From CAYSBE01 sp046309355 (GTDB taxonomy: Bacteria > Bacteroidota > Bacteroidia > UKL13-3): DNA of 64,000 nucleotides. Below are positions 34,925-43,655 of the stretch, piece after piece; position 1 is the stretch's first letter; each line of letters begins with the position of its first letter. The notes under the pieces are model-generated. The model did not search any database and was not told the origin of the DNA. It saw only the letters and a program-made list of their open reading frames with translations. The position numbers were made by a program, and so were the translations under genes. The stretch covers positions 27,410-91,409 of the forward strand of contig JBKCPL010000057.1 of assembly GCA_046309355.1 (NCBI GenBank). The letters run 5' to 3'.

Positions 34925-35905
34925 ATGAGTCATCCTCAACACGAAGCTTTAAAACAATTTAGTCATCAGATAACATTTGCCTTGCAAAACTATACACCGC
35001 ATGGCCTGAAGGCAGACGATATAAAGCAGATTATTATTGCAGGCCTGGGCGGTTCAGGCATAGGTGGCAAATTGGCTTCCTCATTTTTTATGCAATCGGG
35101 TACAGTTCCCATAGCATGCGTATCGGACTATGAGTTGCCGGGCTATGCCGGAAACGATACGTTGGTTATTTTGTCATCGTATTCGGGCAATACCGAAGAA
35201 ACATTATCGGTGTATGAAGATGCCTTAAAACGCGGATGTAAGCTTCTGGCCCTTACTTCGGGCGGCAAGTTGAAGCAGCTGTGCGAACAAAGTGGGGTTA
35301 AAACATATACACTGCAAACCGGTTTTCAGCCACGCATGGCACTAGGTTTTTCGCTTACTTATTTGCTACAAATTCTGGGTGAGTTATTTGGCAGCGATGT
35401 ACAAGCCGAACTGGCTGCAACAGCATCAGCAGTGGCCGATACAGCACACTTCGAAGAAGACGCCATGCAGGTATTTAACTCCGTTAAAGCCAAAGCCAGA
35501 TCGAAATTTGTAGTGATTACTGATGCCAGCTACGAAGCAGTAGGCATTCGCTTTTGCCAGCAAATACAGGAAAATGCGAAGCACGAATGCTTTCACCATG
35601 TTATTCCTGAAATGAATCACAATGTGATTGAAAGTTACTACGGCCAGCTCGATTCGGTGTATTTCTTCATTCATGCGAATGCACACGACCGTGTTGCTTC
35701 GCGGTTTGAATTTTTACAAAACCTGTTGGAGGTTGAAAACAACAAAGTAGTCAATATCATTACAGATGGCTTCACCATAAAAGAAGTATATGAGGTACTG
35801 TATACACTCGACTGGTTGTCGTTATACGTAGCTGATCACCGCAGGGTTGATTCGCTGAATGTGCCCAATATAGCATCGCTTAAAAATTTTCTCGATCAGG
35901 TATGA
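34925..35905 (+). CDS. Bifunctional phosphoglucose/phosphomannose isomerase (SIS domain)
   Basis: The 326-residue protein has two SIS folds. Diagnostic parts are AGLGGSGIGGKLASSFF, the sugar-phosphate site SSYSGNTEETLS, and the catalytic PEMNHNVIESYY near residue 230. This small PGI/PMI type interconverts glucose-6-P, fructose-6-P and mannose-6-P. Placed between rfbA and a capsule-type phosphatase, it probably supplies hexose phosphates for sugar-nucleotide synthesis, though it may also be the cell's glycolytic isomerase. It overlaps the next gene by 4 bases. Confidence 0.88.
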   Translation: MSHPQHEALKQFSHQITFALQNYTPHGLKADDIKQIIIAGLGGSGIGGKLASSFFMQSGTVPIACVSDYELPGYAGNDTLVILSSYSGNTEETLSVYEDALKRGCKLLALTSGGKLKQLCEQSGVKTYTLQTGFQPRMALGFSLTYLLQILGELFGSDVQAELAATASAVADTAHFEEDAMQVFNSVKAKARSKFVVITDASYEAVGIRFCQQIQENAKHECFHHVIPEMNHNVIESYYGQLDSVYFFIHANAHDRVASRFEFLQNLLEVENNKVVNIITDGFTIKEVYEVLYTLDWLSLYVADHRRVDSLNVPNIASLKNFLDQV

Positions 35906-36654
35906 GCTGGTTCTCACGCTTTACTAAACGAACAAATTCGCCATTTGCTTCCGCGGATTTTGTAAATCCGGTAAAGGTGGAGTTTCACTCGCACCTGCTG
36001 CCGGGTATTGATGACGGCTGTGAAACCATGGAGCAAAGTATGGAAGTGCTGAAACTGCTGCAGCGAAAAGGCTATGAAAAAGTAATTATCACACCACATA
36101 TCATGGGCGATTTTTACAAGAACAGCAAACATACCATAATGCCCGTACTGGAGCAGGTGAAGGAAGCCGCAGCAGCATTGGGCATTACGCTAAAGCTTGA
36201 GGCAGCAGCAGAGTACATGATTGATGAAGTGTTTGAACAGAAAGTAGCCGAAGGCGATGTGCTCACATTTGGCAACAATTATGTGCTGGTAGAAATGCCG
36301 TTTCAGCAACCTTCGCCCAATATGAAAAAAGTGTTTTTTGACATGCAGGTAAATGGCTACCAGCCTGTGCTGGCACATCCCGAACGGTATTTGTATTACG
36401 CTGCACGTAAAGAACGCTACAACGAACTGGCTGATGCGGGAATATTGTTTCAGCTGAATATGTTTTCGCTGGTTGGGTATTACAACCCGGCTGTAAAACG
36501 TGCAGCCGATTACCTCATTGATCAAAAACTCGTGCATTTTGTAGGCAGCGATATTCACGGCCCAAGGCATTTGCCGGTATTTCGCGATGTGTTGCAATGC
36601 CGCAGCTACGAGGTGGTGTGTACCACCAATGCATTACTTAATAATTCACTGTAA
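35902..36654 (+). CDS. CpsB/YwqE-type tyrosine-protein phosphatase (PHP fold)
   Basis: The 250-residue PHP-domain metalloenzyme has metal ligands in EFHSHLLPGIDDG (about 29-41), VIITPHIMGDFYKN, LAHPERYLYY and VGSDIHGPRH. These are the CpsB/CapC pattern. Such enzymes dephosphorylate the tyrosine cluster of Wzc/CpsD-like kinases and so regulate capsule or exopolysaccharide export. No kinase gene is adjacent. It converges with the symporter with a 9-base overlap at the 3' ends. Confidence 0.88.
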   Translation: MSWFSRFTKRTNSPFASADFVNPVKVEFHSHLLPGIDDGCETMEQSMEVLKLLQRKGYEKVIITPHIMGDFYKNSKHTIMPVLEQVKEAAAALGITLKLEAAAEYMIDEVFEQKVAEGDVLTFGNNYVLVEMPFQQPSPNMKKVFFDMQVNGYQPVLAHPERYLYYAARKERYNELADAGILFQLNMFSLVGYYNPAVKRAADYLIDQKLVHFVGSDIHGPRHLPVFRDVLQCRSYEVVCTTNALLNNSL

Positions 36655-38103
36655 CACGTTTAATTTCTTTTTACTGATTGCGCATAAGCCGGCAAAGGTT
36701 AAGGCACCATTCAGAATAAGCAACTCAATGCCTATGCGGTAGTTGCCCAATAGGTGTACTGCGTATGTTTGAAAAAGATAGCACATCGCAGGAGCCAGCA
36801 AACATACGAACACTACCCACTTGTTGTTCAGATGGCGTGTAGTAAGTATGCCGAAAGCAAATAAACCCAACAACGGTCCGTAAGTGTAGCCGGCTATGTC
36901 GAGAAGAATAGTTATGATGGATTTATTGTCGAGCCACTTGAAGTACATCACACACAGTAAAAAAATACCGGCAAAACTCAGGTGCACCTTTTTACGAATA
37001 GATGAACGCTGCTCTTCCGTTAATGATTCATTACGCTGAATTCCTAGCATATCAATACAAAATGTAGCGGTCAACGCGGTTATGGCTCCATCGGCTGAAG
37101 GAAACAGTGCTGAAATAATACCAATAATAAAAATAATAGAAATGGCAGCAGGAAAATGATCTAACGCAATGGTTGGAAATAAATCATCACCGGTAGCGCT
37201 AATGCCCTTTTGTGCAGCGTATAGATAAAGCAAGCCACCCAACACTAAAAACAACAGGTTTACCAGCACCATGATGGTACTGAAGGTGAGCATGTTTTTT
37301 TGCGAATCGGACAGGCGTTTTACGCTGATATTTTTCTGCATCATTTCCTGATCAAGCCCGGTCATGCTGATGGTGATAAATGCACCTCCAACGATTTGTT
37401 TGAGGAAAAACGTTTTATCAAGCGGGTTAATGTTAAACACGTTCAGATAGTTCAGCTCATTCATTTTTGAGAGTGCAGTGCCGAGCGATACTCCCATATC
37501 GTTCAGTATATACACCACACACACAACAAGTGCCAGCAGCATAAAAAACGTTTGCAGCGTATCGGTCCACACAATGGTTTTTACGCCACCCTGATAAGTA
37601 TACAGCAATATCATAAACAAGATGAGCAGTGTGGTAACGATAAACGGAACACCCATACGATCGAGAATAAACAGCTGCATGACGTTAATTACAAGATACA
37701 ACCTAAGTGTAGCACCCATCGTACGCGACACGATAAAAAACAAGGCTCCGGTTTTGTATGCAGCAGTGCCCAGTCGATGATTCAGATACGCATAAATAGA
37801 AGTAAGGTTGAGTTTGTAATAAAGTGGCAGAAGTATAAAAGCTACAGCAAAGTATCCGATAAAATAACCCAACACTACCTGAAAATAACTGAAGCCGGCA
37901 GTAGCTACCGTACCCGGCACACTTACAAAGGTAACCCCCGAAAGCGAAGTGCCTATCATGCCAAAGGCTACCAGCATCCAGTTGCTGCTTTTGTTGCCAA
38001 TAAAAAAAGTTTCATTGTTGCTGCCGCGCGAAGTGAAGTAGGCTACGGCCAGCAGTACAGTGAAGTAACACAGTACAAAAAACAGCAGCAGGGTTGAGCT
38101 CAT
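36646..38103 (-). CDS. Sodium:solute symporter (SSS family)
   Basis: The 485-residue inner-membrane transporter has about 13 hydrophobic helices. Family stretches are GNKSSNWMLVAFGMIGTSLSG (TM2), FISMTGLDQEMMQKNIS-like in the middle, and SALFPSADGAITALTATF, the sodium-site helix. The substrate is not predictable; candidates are sugars, sialic acid, amino acids or carboxylates. It has its own -7 box and is divergent from recR. Confidence 0.88.
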   Translation of the reverse strand: MSSTLLLFFVLCYFTVLLAVAYFTSRGSNNETFFIGNKSSNWMLVAFGMIGTSLSGVTFVSVPGTVATAGFSYFQVVLGYFIGYFAVAFILLPLYYKLNLTSIYAYLNHRLGTAAYKTGALFFIVSRTMGATLRLYLVINVMQLFILDRMGVPFIVTTLLILFMILLYTYQGGVKTIVWTDTLQTFFMLLALVVCVVYILNDMGVSLGTALSKMNELNYLNVFNINPLDKTFFLKQIVGGAFITISMTGLDQEMMQKNISVKRLSDSQKNMLTFSTIMVLVNLLFLVLGGLLYLYAAQKGISATGDDLFPTIALDHFPAAISIIFIIGIISALFPSADGAITALTATFCIDMLGIQRNESLTEEQRSSIRKKVHLSFAGIFLLCVMYFKWLDNKSIITILLDIAGYTYGPLLGLFAFGILTTRHLNNKWVVFVCLLAPAMCYLFQTYAVHLLGNYRIGIELLILNGALTFAGLCAISKKKLNVLQ

Positions 38104-38108
38104 CGGTA

Positions 38109-38116
38109 CAAATGTA
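38109..38116 (-). promoter_or_regulatory. -7 box of the sodium:solute symporter gene
   Basis: TACATTTG on the minus strand (38116-38109) is a perfect match ending 5 bases before the ATG. The implied transcript is leaderless. Confidence 0.45.
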
Positions 38117-38200
38117 AACGGGTACTGATTTGCGTTTTAAATAATTAACCACATCACTTTAGTGTGCGTTAAAAAATAGGACAGACACCGGTTTTTACCT

Positions 38201-38208
38201 TATTTTCG
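38201..38208 (+). promoter_or_regulatory. recR -7-like box
   Basis: TATTTTCG ends 6 bases before the recR ATG. This is the TTCG variant of the -7 box. Confidence 0.4.
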
Positions 38209-38214
38209 TGCGGC

Positions 38215-38820
38215 ATGAATTATCCATCACAGCTTATAGAAGACGCGGTAAATGAATTGTCTAAATTTCCGGGAGTAGGTAAAAAATCGGCCATGCGCAT
38301 GGTGTTGTTTTTGCTCAAACAAAAAGAGCAGGATGCCACCCGACTGGGCGAAGCCATTATAAAACTGCGCAGCCAGATACAGTACTGCAAGCGCTGTGGC
38401 AATGTAAGCGATTCGGAACAATGCAATATTTGCAGTAACCCTAAACGTAACCAACAACTGATTTGTGTAGTAGAAGATTTGCGCGATGTTATAGCGATAG
38501 AAAACACCCAACAATTTAATGGAACGTACCACGTACTGAACGGTTTAATTTCGCCCATGAATGGTGTTGGTCCCGATACGCTTAATATTGAAAGTTTACT
38601 GCAACGCGTACAAGCCGAACAAACACAGGAAGTGATTTTAGCCCTTAGTGCCACTATGGAAGGCGACACTACTGGTTTTTACCTTTCTAAAAAACTGGCA
38701 CCAACAGGCGTGAAAGTAAGTACAATATCGCGTGGCATTGCCATTGGTGGCGAGCTGGAATATGCCGATGAAATTACCCTTGGCCGTAGTATTGCACTGC
38801 GCACGGTGTATTCGGTGTAG
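38215..38820 (+). CDS. recR: Recombination mediator protein
   Basis: The 201-residue protein works with RecO (and RecF) to load RecA on gapped DNA. It has the N-terminal helix-hairpin-helix FPGVGKKSAMRMVLFLL, a C4 zinc finger (CKRCGNVSDSEQCNIC near 59-74), and a Toprim domain (VVEDLRDVIAIENT, ALSATMEGDTTGFYL). The length is normal. It is monocistronic. The 219 bases to the next gene contain no clear element besides a short CGAC/GTCG hairpin near 38930. Confidence 0.94.
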   Translation: MNYPSQLIEDAVNELSKFPGVGKKSAMRMVLFLLKQKEQDATRLGEAIIKLRSQIQYCKRCGNVSDSEQCNICSNPKRNQQLICVVEDLRDVIAIENTQQFNGTYHVLNGLISPMNGVGPDTLNIESLLQRVQAEQTQEVILALSATMEGDTTGFYLSKKLAPTGVKVSTISRGIAIGGELEYADEITLGRSIALRTVYSV

Positions 38821-39039
38821 TGGTTGTACTAGTAGAAATCTAAAACAAACACCGACTATGTATTTACAAACTGCATAATCAATAGTGTGCATGTAATCAC
38901 GGCCAAATCGTTGAAATTGAAACGACCACTAAGTCGGTCCAGCATACGGCAGGCTCATGGATAACTCCAATACCAAACACGTTTCACCACGCGCAGCAGC
39001 AGAAAAAATTTGGCAATAAATTTGGTCAAAGGGTGGAAA

Positions 39040-40161
39040 CTACTCCATCAATTGCTTTTTTATCTTTATAACTGTACCCGGCTTTAAGTTGTCTTGTAAC
39101 AAATTATTCCACTTGCGCAGCTCAACCACAGGCACGTTATACTTCTCGGCTATGGTTTGGATGGTTTCTCCCGGTTCTACTGCATGTTCAAACTCCAGCT
39201 TTTCATCGCTGAAGGGTTGCGCCAAGTATATGGTATCAGCAGCTGTAGCCACTATCGTTGCAACCTTATTCTTTGGCAATGCTATTACAAACTGCTGACC
39301 CGCAGCTACAGTTAGTGTTGGCTTTCTTAGCCATGGATTATAATATTTAAGGTCTTTATAATTACAGCCATAAGCTGCAGCAAAAGAAACTAGATTTTCT
39401 ACCGTTCGGTTAACCACAACATAACTCATCGATTCTTGCTGATACGCATGAGCCGGGGCTATGTGAAAGCCGTATGACTTAGGGTTTTCAAAAAGGGTTT
39501 TAATTGCAATGATCCGAAACAAGTATCGGGCTGTTTCCTGATTCAGATAAAGATCTTCATAGCTGCCCACCTGTTGCTGATTAATTTGACGTTTTACACC
39601 TTCTATTCCCATATTGTATGAAGCAGCTACCAGTTTCCAGCTGCCGAAAGCCGTATACGCTTGTTTGAAATATTTACAGGCTGCTTCCGTTGCTTTATGT
39701 AAATGATAACGCTCATCAACCTCATCAGTAATGGTTAGTCCAAATACTTTTCCGGTTTTATCTAAAAACTGCCAGTAACCGGCTGCACCCGCAGGCGAAA
39801 CCACCAATGGCTGTAAACCACTTTCGGCAACAGCCAAATACTTAAAATCATCAGGTATACCGTTGCGCTTCAGTATAGGCTCAATTGCCGGAAACAACTT
39901 TTGGCCGCGCTTCATCATCAGTAGTGTTTGTGATTGCCAATACACATTGGTAAGCAGTTCGCGGTCATAACGCTCACGTACGTCTTCATCATTCAGCAAC
40001 ACGTCTTCGCCCGCAAAACCAGTTTTCTCCGGAACAGGCAGGCTGTAAATGTGGTACTCATCGCGAAATCTGTTTGTCCATTCATCGGCAAATGAAAATA
40101 GTATCAATGCCAGCCCGCAGGCAGAAAGCATCAATGGATAGTTTGCTTTGAGAAATTTCAT
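39040..40161 (-). CDS. Membrane-bound lytic transglycosylase with LysM domain (MltD-like)
   Basis: The 373-residue exported protein has an N-terminal hydrophobic signal-anchor (LMLSACGLALILFSFA). An SLT domain follows from about residue 95: FKYLAVAESGLQPLVVSPAGA with the catalytic Glu, GYWQFLDKTGKVFGL, AASYNMG. A divergent LysM-like middle is followed by a C-terminal LysM (AVEPGETIQTIAEKYNVP, ending LKPGTVIKIKK). It cleaves peptidoglycan glycan strands and binds the wall through LysM. Confidence 0.9.
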   Translation of the reverse strand: MKFLKANYPLMLSACGLALILFSFADEWTNRFRDEYHIYSLPVPEKTGFAGEDVLLNDEDVRERYDRELLTNVYWQSQTLLMMKRGQKLFPAIEPILKRNGIPDDFKYLAVAESGLQPLVVSPAGAAGYWQFLDKTGKVFGLTITDEVDERYHLHKATEAACKYFKQAYTAFGSWKLVAASYNMGIEGVKRQINQQQVGSYEDLYLNQETARYLFRIIAIKTLFENPKSYGFHIAPAHAYQQESMSYVVVNRTVENLVSFAAAYGCNYKDLKYYNPWLRKPTLTVAAGQQFVIALPKNKVATIVATAADTIYLAQPFSDEKLEFEHAVEPGETIQTIAEKYNVPVVELRKWNNLLQDNLKPGTVIKIKKQLME

Positions 40162-40241
40162 GTATACTTGTGTTACAAAATGGTATTATTCAATAATCCG
40201 TAAAAATATCCTCACCAAAACTAACATTTAAAGCGTAAGCT

Positions 40242-41267
40242 ATGAAAATCATAAAACGTATTTCTATTGTGCTGCTGTCAATCCTGCTTGTATTGATTGC
40301 TGCAGGATTTTTGTTACCGGCCGCCATGAAGGTTGAGCGTTCGGTGACAATCAAGCAAAACAGTGAAGTGCCTTTTGCGCTGGTCAACAATTTGCAACAG
40401 TGGCAAAGTTGGTCGCCCTGGAATGAAATAGATACCACAACCGAATGGACTTACAGTGACCCAGCTCAGGGAACGGGATCGTGGTATACATGGAAAAGCA
40501 ACAACAGAAAAGTAGGACACGGCACACTAAAAATTATAAACAGCCTGCCTTTTGATACCATACTTACCGAACTCATATTTGAAGATATGCCACCATCGTA
40601 TGGGGGATTTACATTTAAGCAAATCAAAGAAAATGAGTGTTCGGTAACCTGGTTTATGGATATGGAATTCGGATACAATCCGTTTGCTCGGTTGATGGGA
40701 CTAATCATGGATCAATGGCTGGGAGGCGATTTTGAAAAAGGGCTCGAAAAGCTGAAGCAGGTAAGTGAAGCTACACCCCCTCGTGAAACTATAGGCGGGT
40801 TTGATACCGAGTGGCGCAATTTGCCCGAACTAACCGTAATGGGAATACGCTACACACTGCCACCGTCAAAAGTAAAAAGCGATGTGTTCGCAAAAAGTTA
40901 TGAAAAGCTGTCGGCAGCTATGGCTGCACAAAACCTGGAGCCTGATGGCATGCCCATGGCTTTGTATTACAAGTTGAGCAATGCCGAACTTGATTTTGAA
41001 GCGGCCATGCCGGTAAAAGGAAATGGGACACCATCGGGCGATATGGTGTTTCATACACTGCCTGCCACACGTGCGCTGGTGGTAAGTTACCGCGGTGCAT
41101 ACGATGGTATGACTCCCATGTATCAGGCCGTGTACGAGTATATAAAAGCGAAGGGCATACTACAAAATGGTCCCTCGCGTGAGGTGTATATTACCGACCC
41201 CTACGAAGTACCCGATACCGCACAGTGGTTAACCGAAATAGTGATACCCGTGCAGCCTAACAAATAG
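40242..41267 (+). CDS. SRPBCC-GyrI-like fusion protein with N-terminal membrane anchor
   Basis: The 341-residue protein has one N-terminal helix (IVLLSILLVLIAAGFLLP). A polyketide-cyclase/SRPBCC domain (about 30-175; VALVNNLQQWQSWSPWNEID-type start) follows, then a GyrI-like/AraC-effector-binding small-molecule domain (about 195-341; MGIRYTLPPSKVKS, ATRALVVSYRGAYDG, EVYITDPYEVPDTAQWLTEI). Both parts bind hydrophobic or cationic ligands in other proteins; there is no DNA-binding domain. The fused arrangement recurs in Bacteroidota, but its ligand is unknown. Confidence 0.78.
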   Translation: MKIIKRISIVLLSILLVLIAAGFLLPAAMKVERSVTIKQNSEVPFALVNNLQQWQSWSPWNEIDTTTEWTYSDPAQGTGSWYTWKSNNRKVGHGTLKIINSLPFDTILTELIFEDMPPSYGGFTFKQIKENECSVTWFMDMEFGYNPFARLMGLIMDQWLGGDFEKGLEKLKQVSEATPPRETIGGFDTEWRNLPELTVMGIRYTLPPSKVKSDVFAKSYEKLSAAMAAQNLEPDGMPMALYYKLSNAELDFEAAMPVKGNGTPSGDMVFHTLPATRALVVSYRGAYDGMTPMYQAVYEYIKAKGILQNGPSREVYITDPYEVPDTAQWLTEIVIPVQPNK

Positions 41268-41355
41268 GTTTTTAAGGTTAGCGGAAAAGAAGGTACGCTT
41301 GCAAATCGTCTCACCCCGGTTAACTGCATTCAGCATTAACTACGCACAAACAACA

Positions 41356-41380
41356 AAGCCCAACATCAGATGCCGGGCTT
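41356..41380 (-). terminator. Likely terminator of the gene at 41408-41749
   Basis: AAGCCC (41356-41361) pairs with GGGCTT (41375-41380), extended inward by G-T wobbles. On the minus strand the hairpin is followed by TGTTGTTTG. It lies 28 bases beyond the stop of the leftward gene. Confidence 0.45.
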
Positions 41381-41407
41381 GGGAGTTGTATTTTGTAAAG
41401 AAACTGA

Positions 41408-41749
41408 TTACGCTTCCAGTTCTTCTTCTTCTTCCGCTTCGCGGGTGGTGCCCTCCATCAGGTGGCGTATATCTATCAATTCTTCGCGGTTGTATTTGTT
41501 CTGGTGATCGGCCAGCAAGTCAAGAAAGTAAGCCAGGTTAGCTGCACCATCTTCTTCTTCCAGGTACAAAAAGGTATAGTCACCGGTTTCCTGTATTTTT
41601 TCATAAGCCAAGCGCAGCATGCGTACATAGCCGGGCTCTTTCAGGTTGTTTTTAAACCATTCGCGCAATTCTTTCAGTTTTTCGACCGTAGTTTTGTTTA
41701 TGCCTTCAGTTTCCAGGTGTTTTTTAATGGCATCTATTAATTGCTTCAT
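41408..41749 (-). CDS. Small acidic helical protein of unknown function
   Basis: The 113-residue cytoplasmic protein has helical, charged sequence throughout (LIDAIKKHLETEGINKTTVE, FLYLEEEDGAANLAYFLDLLAD) and an acidic tail ending in a Glu run. No signal peptide, membrane segment or known domain is visible. A TAGTTTCG -7-like box lies 27 bases before the start. Confidence 0.65.
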   Translation of the reverse strand: MKQLIDAIKKHLETEGINKTTVEKLKELREWFKNNLKEPGYVRMLRLAYEKIQETGDYTFLYLEEEDGAANLAYFLDLLADHQNKYNREELIDIRHLMEGTTREAEEEEELEA

Positions 41750-41776
41750 GTTGATTCTATAAATTGTTTTACCGTG

Positions 41777-41784
41777 CGAAACTA
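41777..41784 (-). promoter_or_regulatory. -7-like box of the small acidic protein gene
   Basis: TAGTTTCG on the minus strand (TTCG variant) lies 27 bases before the ATG at 41749. Confidence 0.3.
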
Positions 41785-41816
41785 CACATTTTTGAATACG
41801 TAAAAAATTTATCGAA

Positions 41817-42188
41817 ATGAAAGCAATCTATACTATTGCGTTGCTGGTTGTATCTAACCTGTTTATGACATTTGCCTGGTATGGTCACCTTCAGTTTCAA
41901 AAACTGGGTTGGCTAAAAACAACAGGCATGCTCGGCATAATTTTACTCAGCTGGTGTATTGCCTTATTCGAATATGTGTTTCAGGTGCCGGCCAATCGCA
42001 TAGGCCATCACGCACACGGTGGGCCTTTTAGTTTGTTCGAATTAAAAACACTTCAGGAGGCTGTTTCCATTGTGGTATTTGTGCTGGTCAATATTTTTAT
42101 ATTTAAAGACGGTAACCTGCAATGGAATCATGTGGTGGGCTTTGCACTGATTGTGCTTGCCGTATATGTTATTTTCACTAAGTGGTAA
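41817..42188 (+). CDS. DUF486/DMT-family small membrane protein
   Basis: The 123-residue protein has four hydrophobic helices. The family core is NRIGHHAHGGPFSLFELKTL between helices 2 and 3, followed by VVFVLVNIFIFKDGNLQWNH. It belongs to the drug/metabolite-transporter-related DUF486 group and is probably a small dimeric transporter-like protein; the substrate is unknown. The start is the ATG after AAATT-rich DNA. It converges with the next gene (3-base gap). Confidence 0.85.
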   Translation: MKAIYTIALLVVSNLFMTFAWYGHLQFQKLGWLKTTGMLGIILLSWCIALFEYVFQVPANRIGHHAHGGPFSLFELKTLQEAVSIVVFVLVNIFIFKDGNLQWNHVVGFALIVLAVYVIFTKW

Positions 42189-42191
42189 GCG

Positions 42192-42968
42192 TTAGCTGAA
42201 GCGTTTAACTATCAGTTGCTCCAAGTCTTTTACTAATTCGTGTTGGGTATCCCACTGATAATGAATTTTCAGTTCGGAGTAATAGCGCAGCGCTTCGTCC
42301 AGGTTGTTGGCCTGATTGAGTTTTTCAATCGCTTTGGCGTATTCTACCGTATTTTCAGAAAACAACTGATTTACAAAAGCAATTTTTTTATTGAGGCTGA
42401 TAGCCGATTTTAAACTCTCTACCCGTTGCTGCATTTTATCGGCAAGGCCCAGCCGTGACTCAGTGCTCAGCGATAATTTTTCGTGCAGCGAGAGTTCGCC
42501 CGTTTCTTCGGGAGTAAACGGGGCAGTTTTTTTCTGCTCCTCTTCGGCATGTTTGCGCTCGATGGTATTCTCTATTTCGTTTTGGGTAAACAGCGTGGTA
42601 ACGGGTTGAAGTACGGGTGTAGGTTCAGGCTGTTCATCGGCCACCGGTGAAATTAAGGGCTCAGCGGTTTCTTCTTCTGTTTGGTGAGCATTCACTTGTT
42701 CTTCTACCAGCGGGCGCATGGATTCCGGTGTAGGTTCATCAATTATTAGTGGGGGATTACCGGTATGCTCGTATGGTTGAACTGTTTTTGGATGTGTAGC
42801 CACCTCAGGCGATACCTGCAGCAACTGCTCGTAAATATACACACACTTTTTGCGCAGCACGGCAAGTGTTATCGCATCTGCATTTCCCGATGCAGCGCCT
42901 TCTTCAAGCAGCCGAACCATCAGCTGTGCTTCGTGCAGCAAATCCGTAAGTGTTTGGTTAGTGTTCAT
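42192..42968 (-). CDS. Conserved protein of unknown function with disordered middle
   Basis: The 258-residue protein has an N-terminal helix of about 55 residues (LHEAQLMVRLLEEGAASG ... KKCVYIYEQLLQVSP). A Pro/Glu/Thr-rich low-complexity stretch of about 100 residues follows. The helical C-terminal domain of ~95 residues (SLNKKIAFVNQLFSENTVEY, KLNQANNLDEALRYYSEL) resembles conserved tails seen in Bacteroidota proteins of unknown function. There is no signal peptide. A perfect TAGGTTTG -7 box lies 7 bases before the ATG. Confidence 0.65.
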   Translation of the reverse strand: MNTNQTLTDLLHEAQLMVRLLEEGAASGNADAITLAVLRKKCVYIYEQLLQVSPEVATHPKTVQPYEHTGNPPLIIDEPTPESMRPLVEEQVNAHQTEEETAEPLISPVADEQPEPTPVLQPVTTLFTQNEIENTIERKHAEEEQKKTAPFTPEETGELSLHEKLSLSTESRLGLADKMQQRVESLKSAISLNKKIAFVNQLFSENTVEYAKAIEKLNQANNLDEALRYYSELKIHYQWDTQHELVKDLEQLIVKRFS

Positions 42969-42975
42969 GCCAGTA

Positions 42976-42983
42976 CAAACCTA
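42976..42983 (-). promoter_or_regulatory. -7 box before the gene at 42192-42968
   Basis: TAGGTTTG on the minus strand (42983-42976) is a perfect match, ending 7 bases before the ATG. Confidence 0.45.
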
Positions 42984-43067
42984 ATTGTTTTTGTGTTTGT
43001 AAAAAAACAGATTTTATATCCGGTCATGAATAGTTGTAAGGCCGGCCAATGTTTATATTTTTACCGC

Positions 43068-43655
43068 ATGTTTTTAGAGCCTAAGTTTTCACGTGCTTAC
43101 CGCAAAGGGTGGATAGAGGTTATTTGCGGTTCCATGTTTTCGGGCAAAACCGAAGAGTTGATACGCAGGCTTAACCGTGCGCGTATTGCTCATCTCAGCG
43201 TTGAAATATTTAAGCCATCCGTGGATGTGCGCTACCACGAGTCGGAAATTGTTTCGCATAACTCGAATGCTATTTCATCTACTCCGGTTCAGTCATCGCT
43301 CAATATTTTGCTGATGCACAAAGGAGGCGAAGTGGTGGGAATTGACGAAGCACAGTTTTTTGATGACGAAATTGTGTATGTGTGCGAAACGCTGGCATCG
43401 CGTGGCGTACGTGTAGTAGTGGCCGGACTTGATATGGATTACCTGGGCAAACCTTTCGGGCCCATGCCGGCATTGATGGCTGTTGCCGAGTATGTAACCA
43501 AAGTAAATGCGGTGTGTGTCGTATGTGGCGATTTAGCCACCCACTCATTTCGAAAAGCAGCCAACAACGACCGTGTGATGCTAGGCGAAAAAGATACCTA
43601 CGAAGCCCGCTGCCGAAGCTGCTTCAATGAAGGCATGCTTAAAAATCAAGACTAA
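43068..43655 (+). CDS. tdk: Thymidine kinase
   Basis: This salvage enzyme phosphorylates thymidine. The 195-residue type II protein has the P-loop GSMFSGKT (21-28), the Asp motif VVGIDEAQFFDD and the lasso region AEYVTKVNAVC. The zinc finger has Cys150, Cys153, Cys182 and Cys185 (CVVC and CRSC). I chose the ATG at 43068; the frame is open long before it but runs over the upstream gene. The 3' end overlaps the convergent envelope protein by 17 bases. Confidence 0.93.
   Translation: MFLEPKFSRAYRKGWIEVICGSMFSGKTEELIRRLNRARIAHLSVEIFKPSVDVRYHESEIVSHNSNAISSTPVQSSLNILLMHKGGEVVGIDEAQFFDDEIVYVCETLASRGVRVVVAGLDMDYLGKPFGPMPALMAVAEYVTKVNAVCVVCGDLATHSFRKAANNDRVMLGEKDTYEARCRSCFNEGMLKNQD

Noticed and set aside
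36190..38097. Frames antisense to the CpsB phosphatase and the symporter (135 and 181 codons)
   Set aside because: Both sense proteins have clear family motifs; the antisense products are His/Cys/Lys-rich nonsense.
38821..39039. Possible RNA gene after recR
   Set aside because: Only a 4-5 bp hairpin near 38930 without a T run; no terminator or promoter was found.
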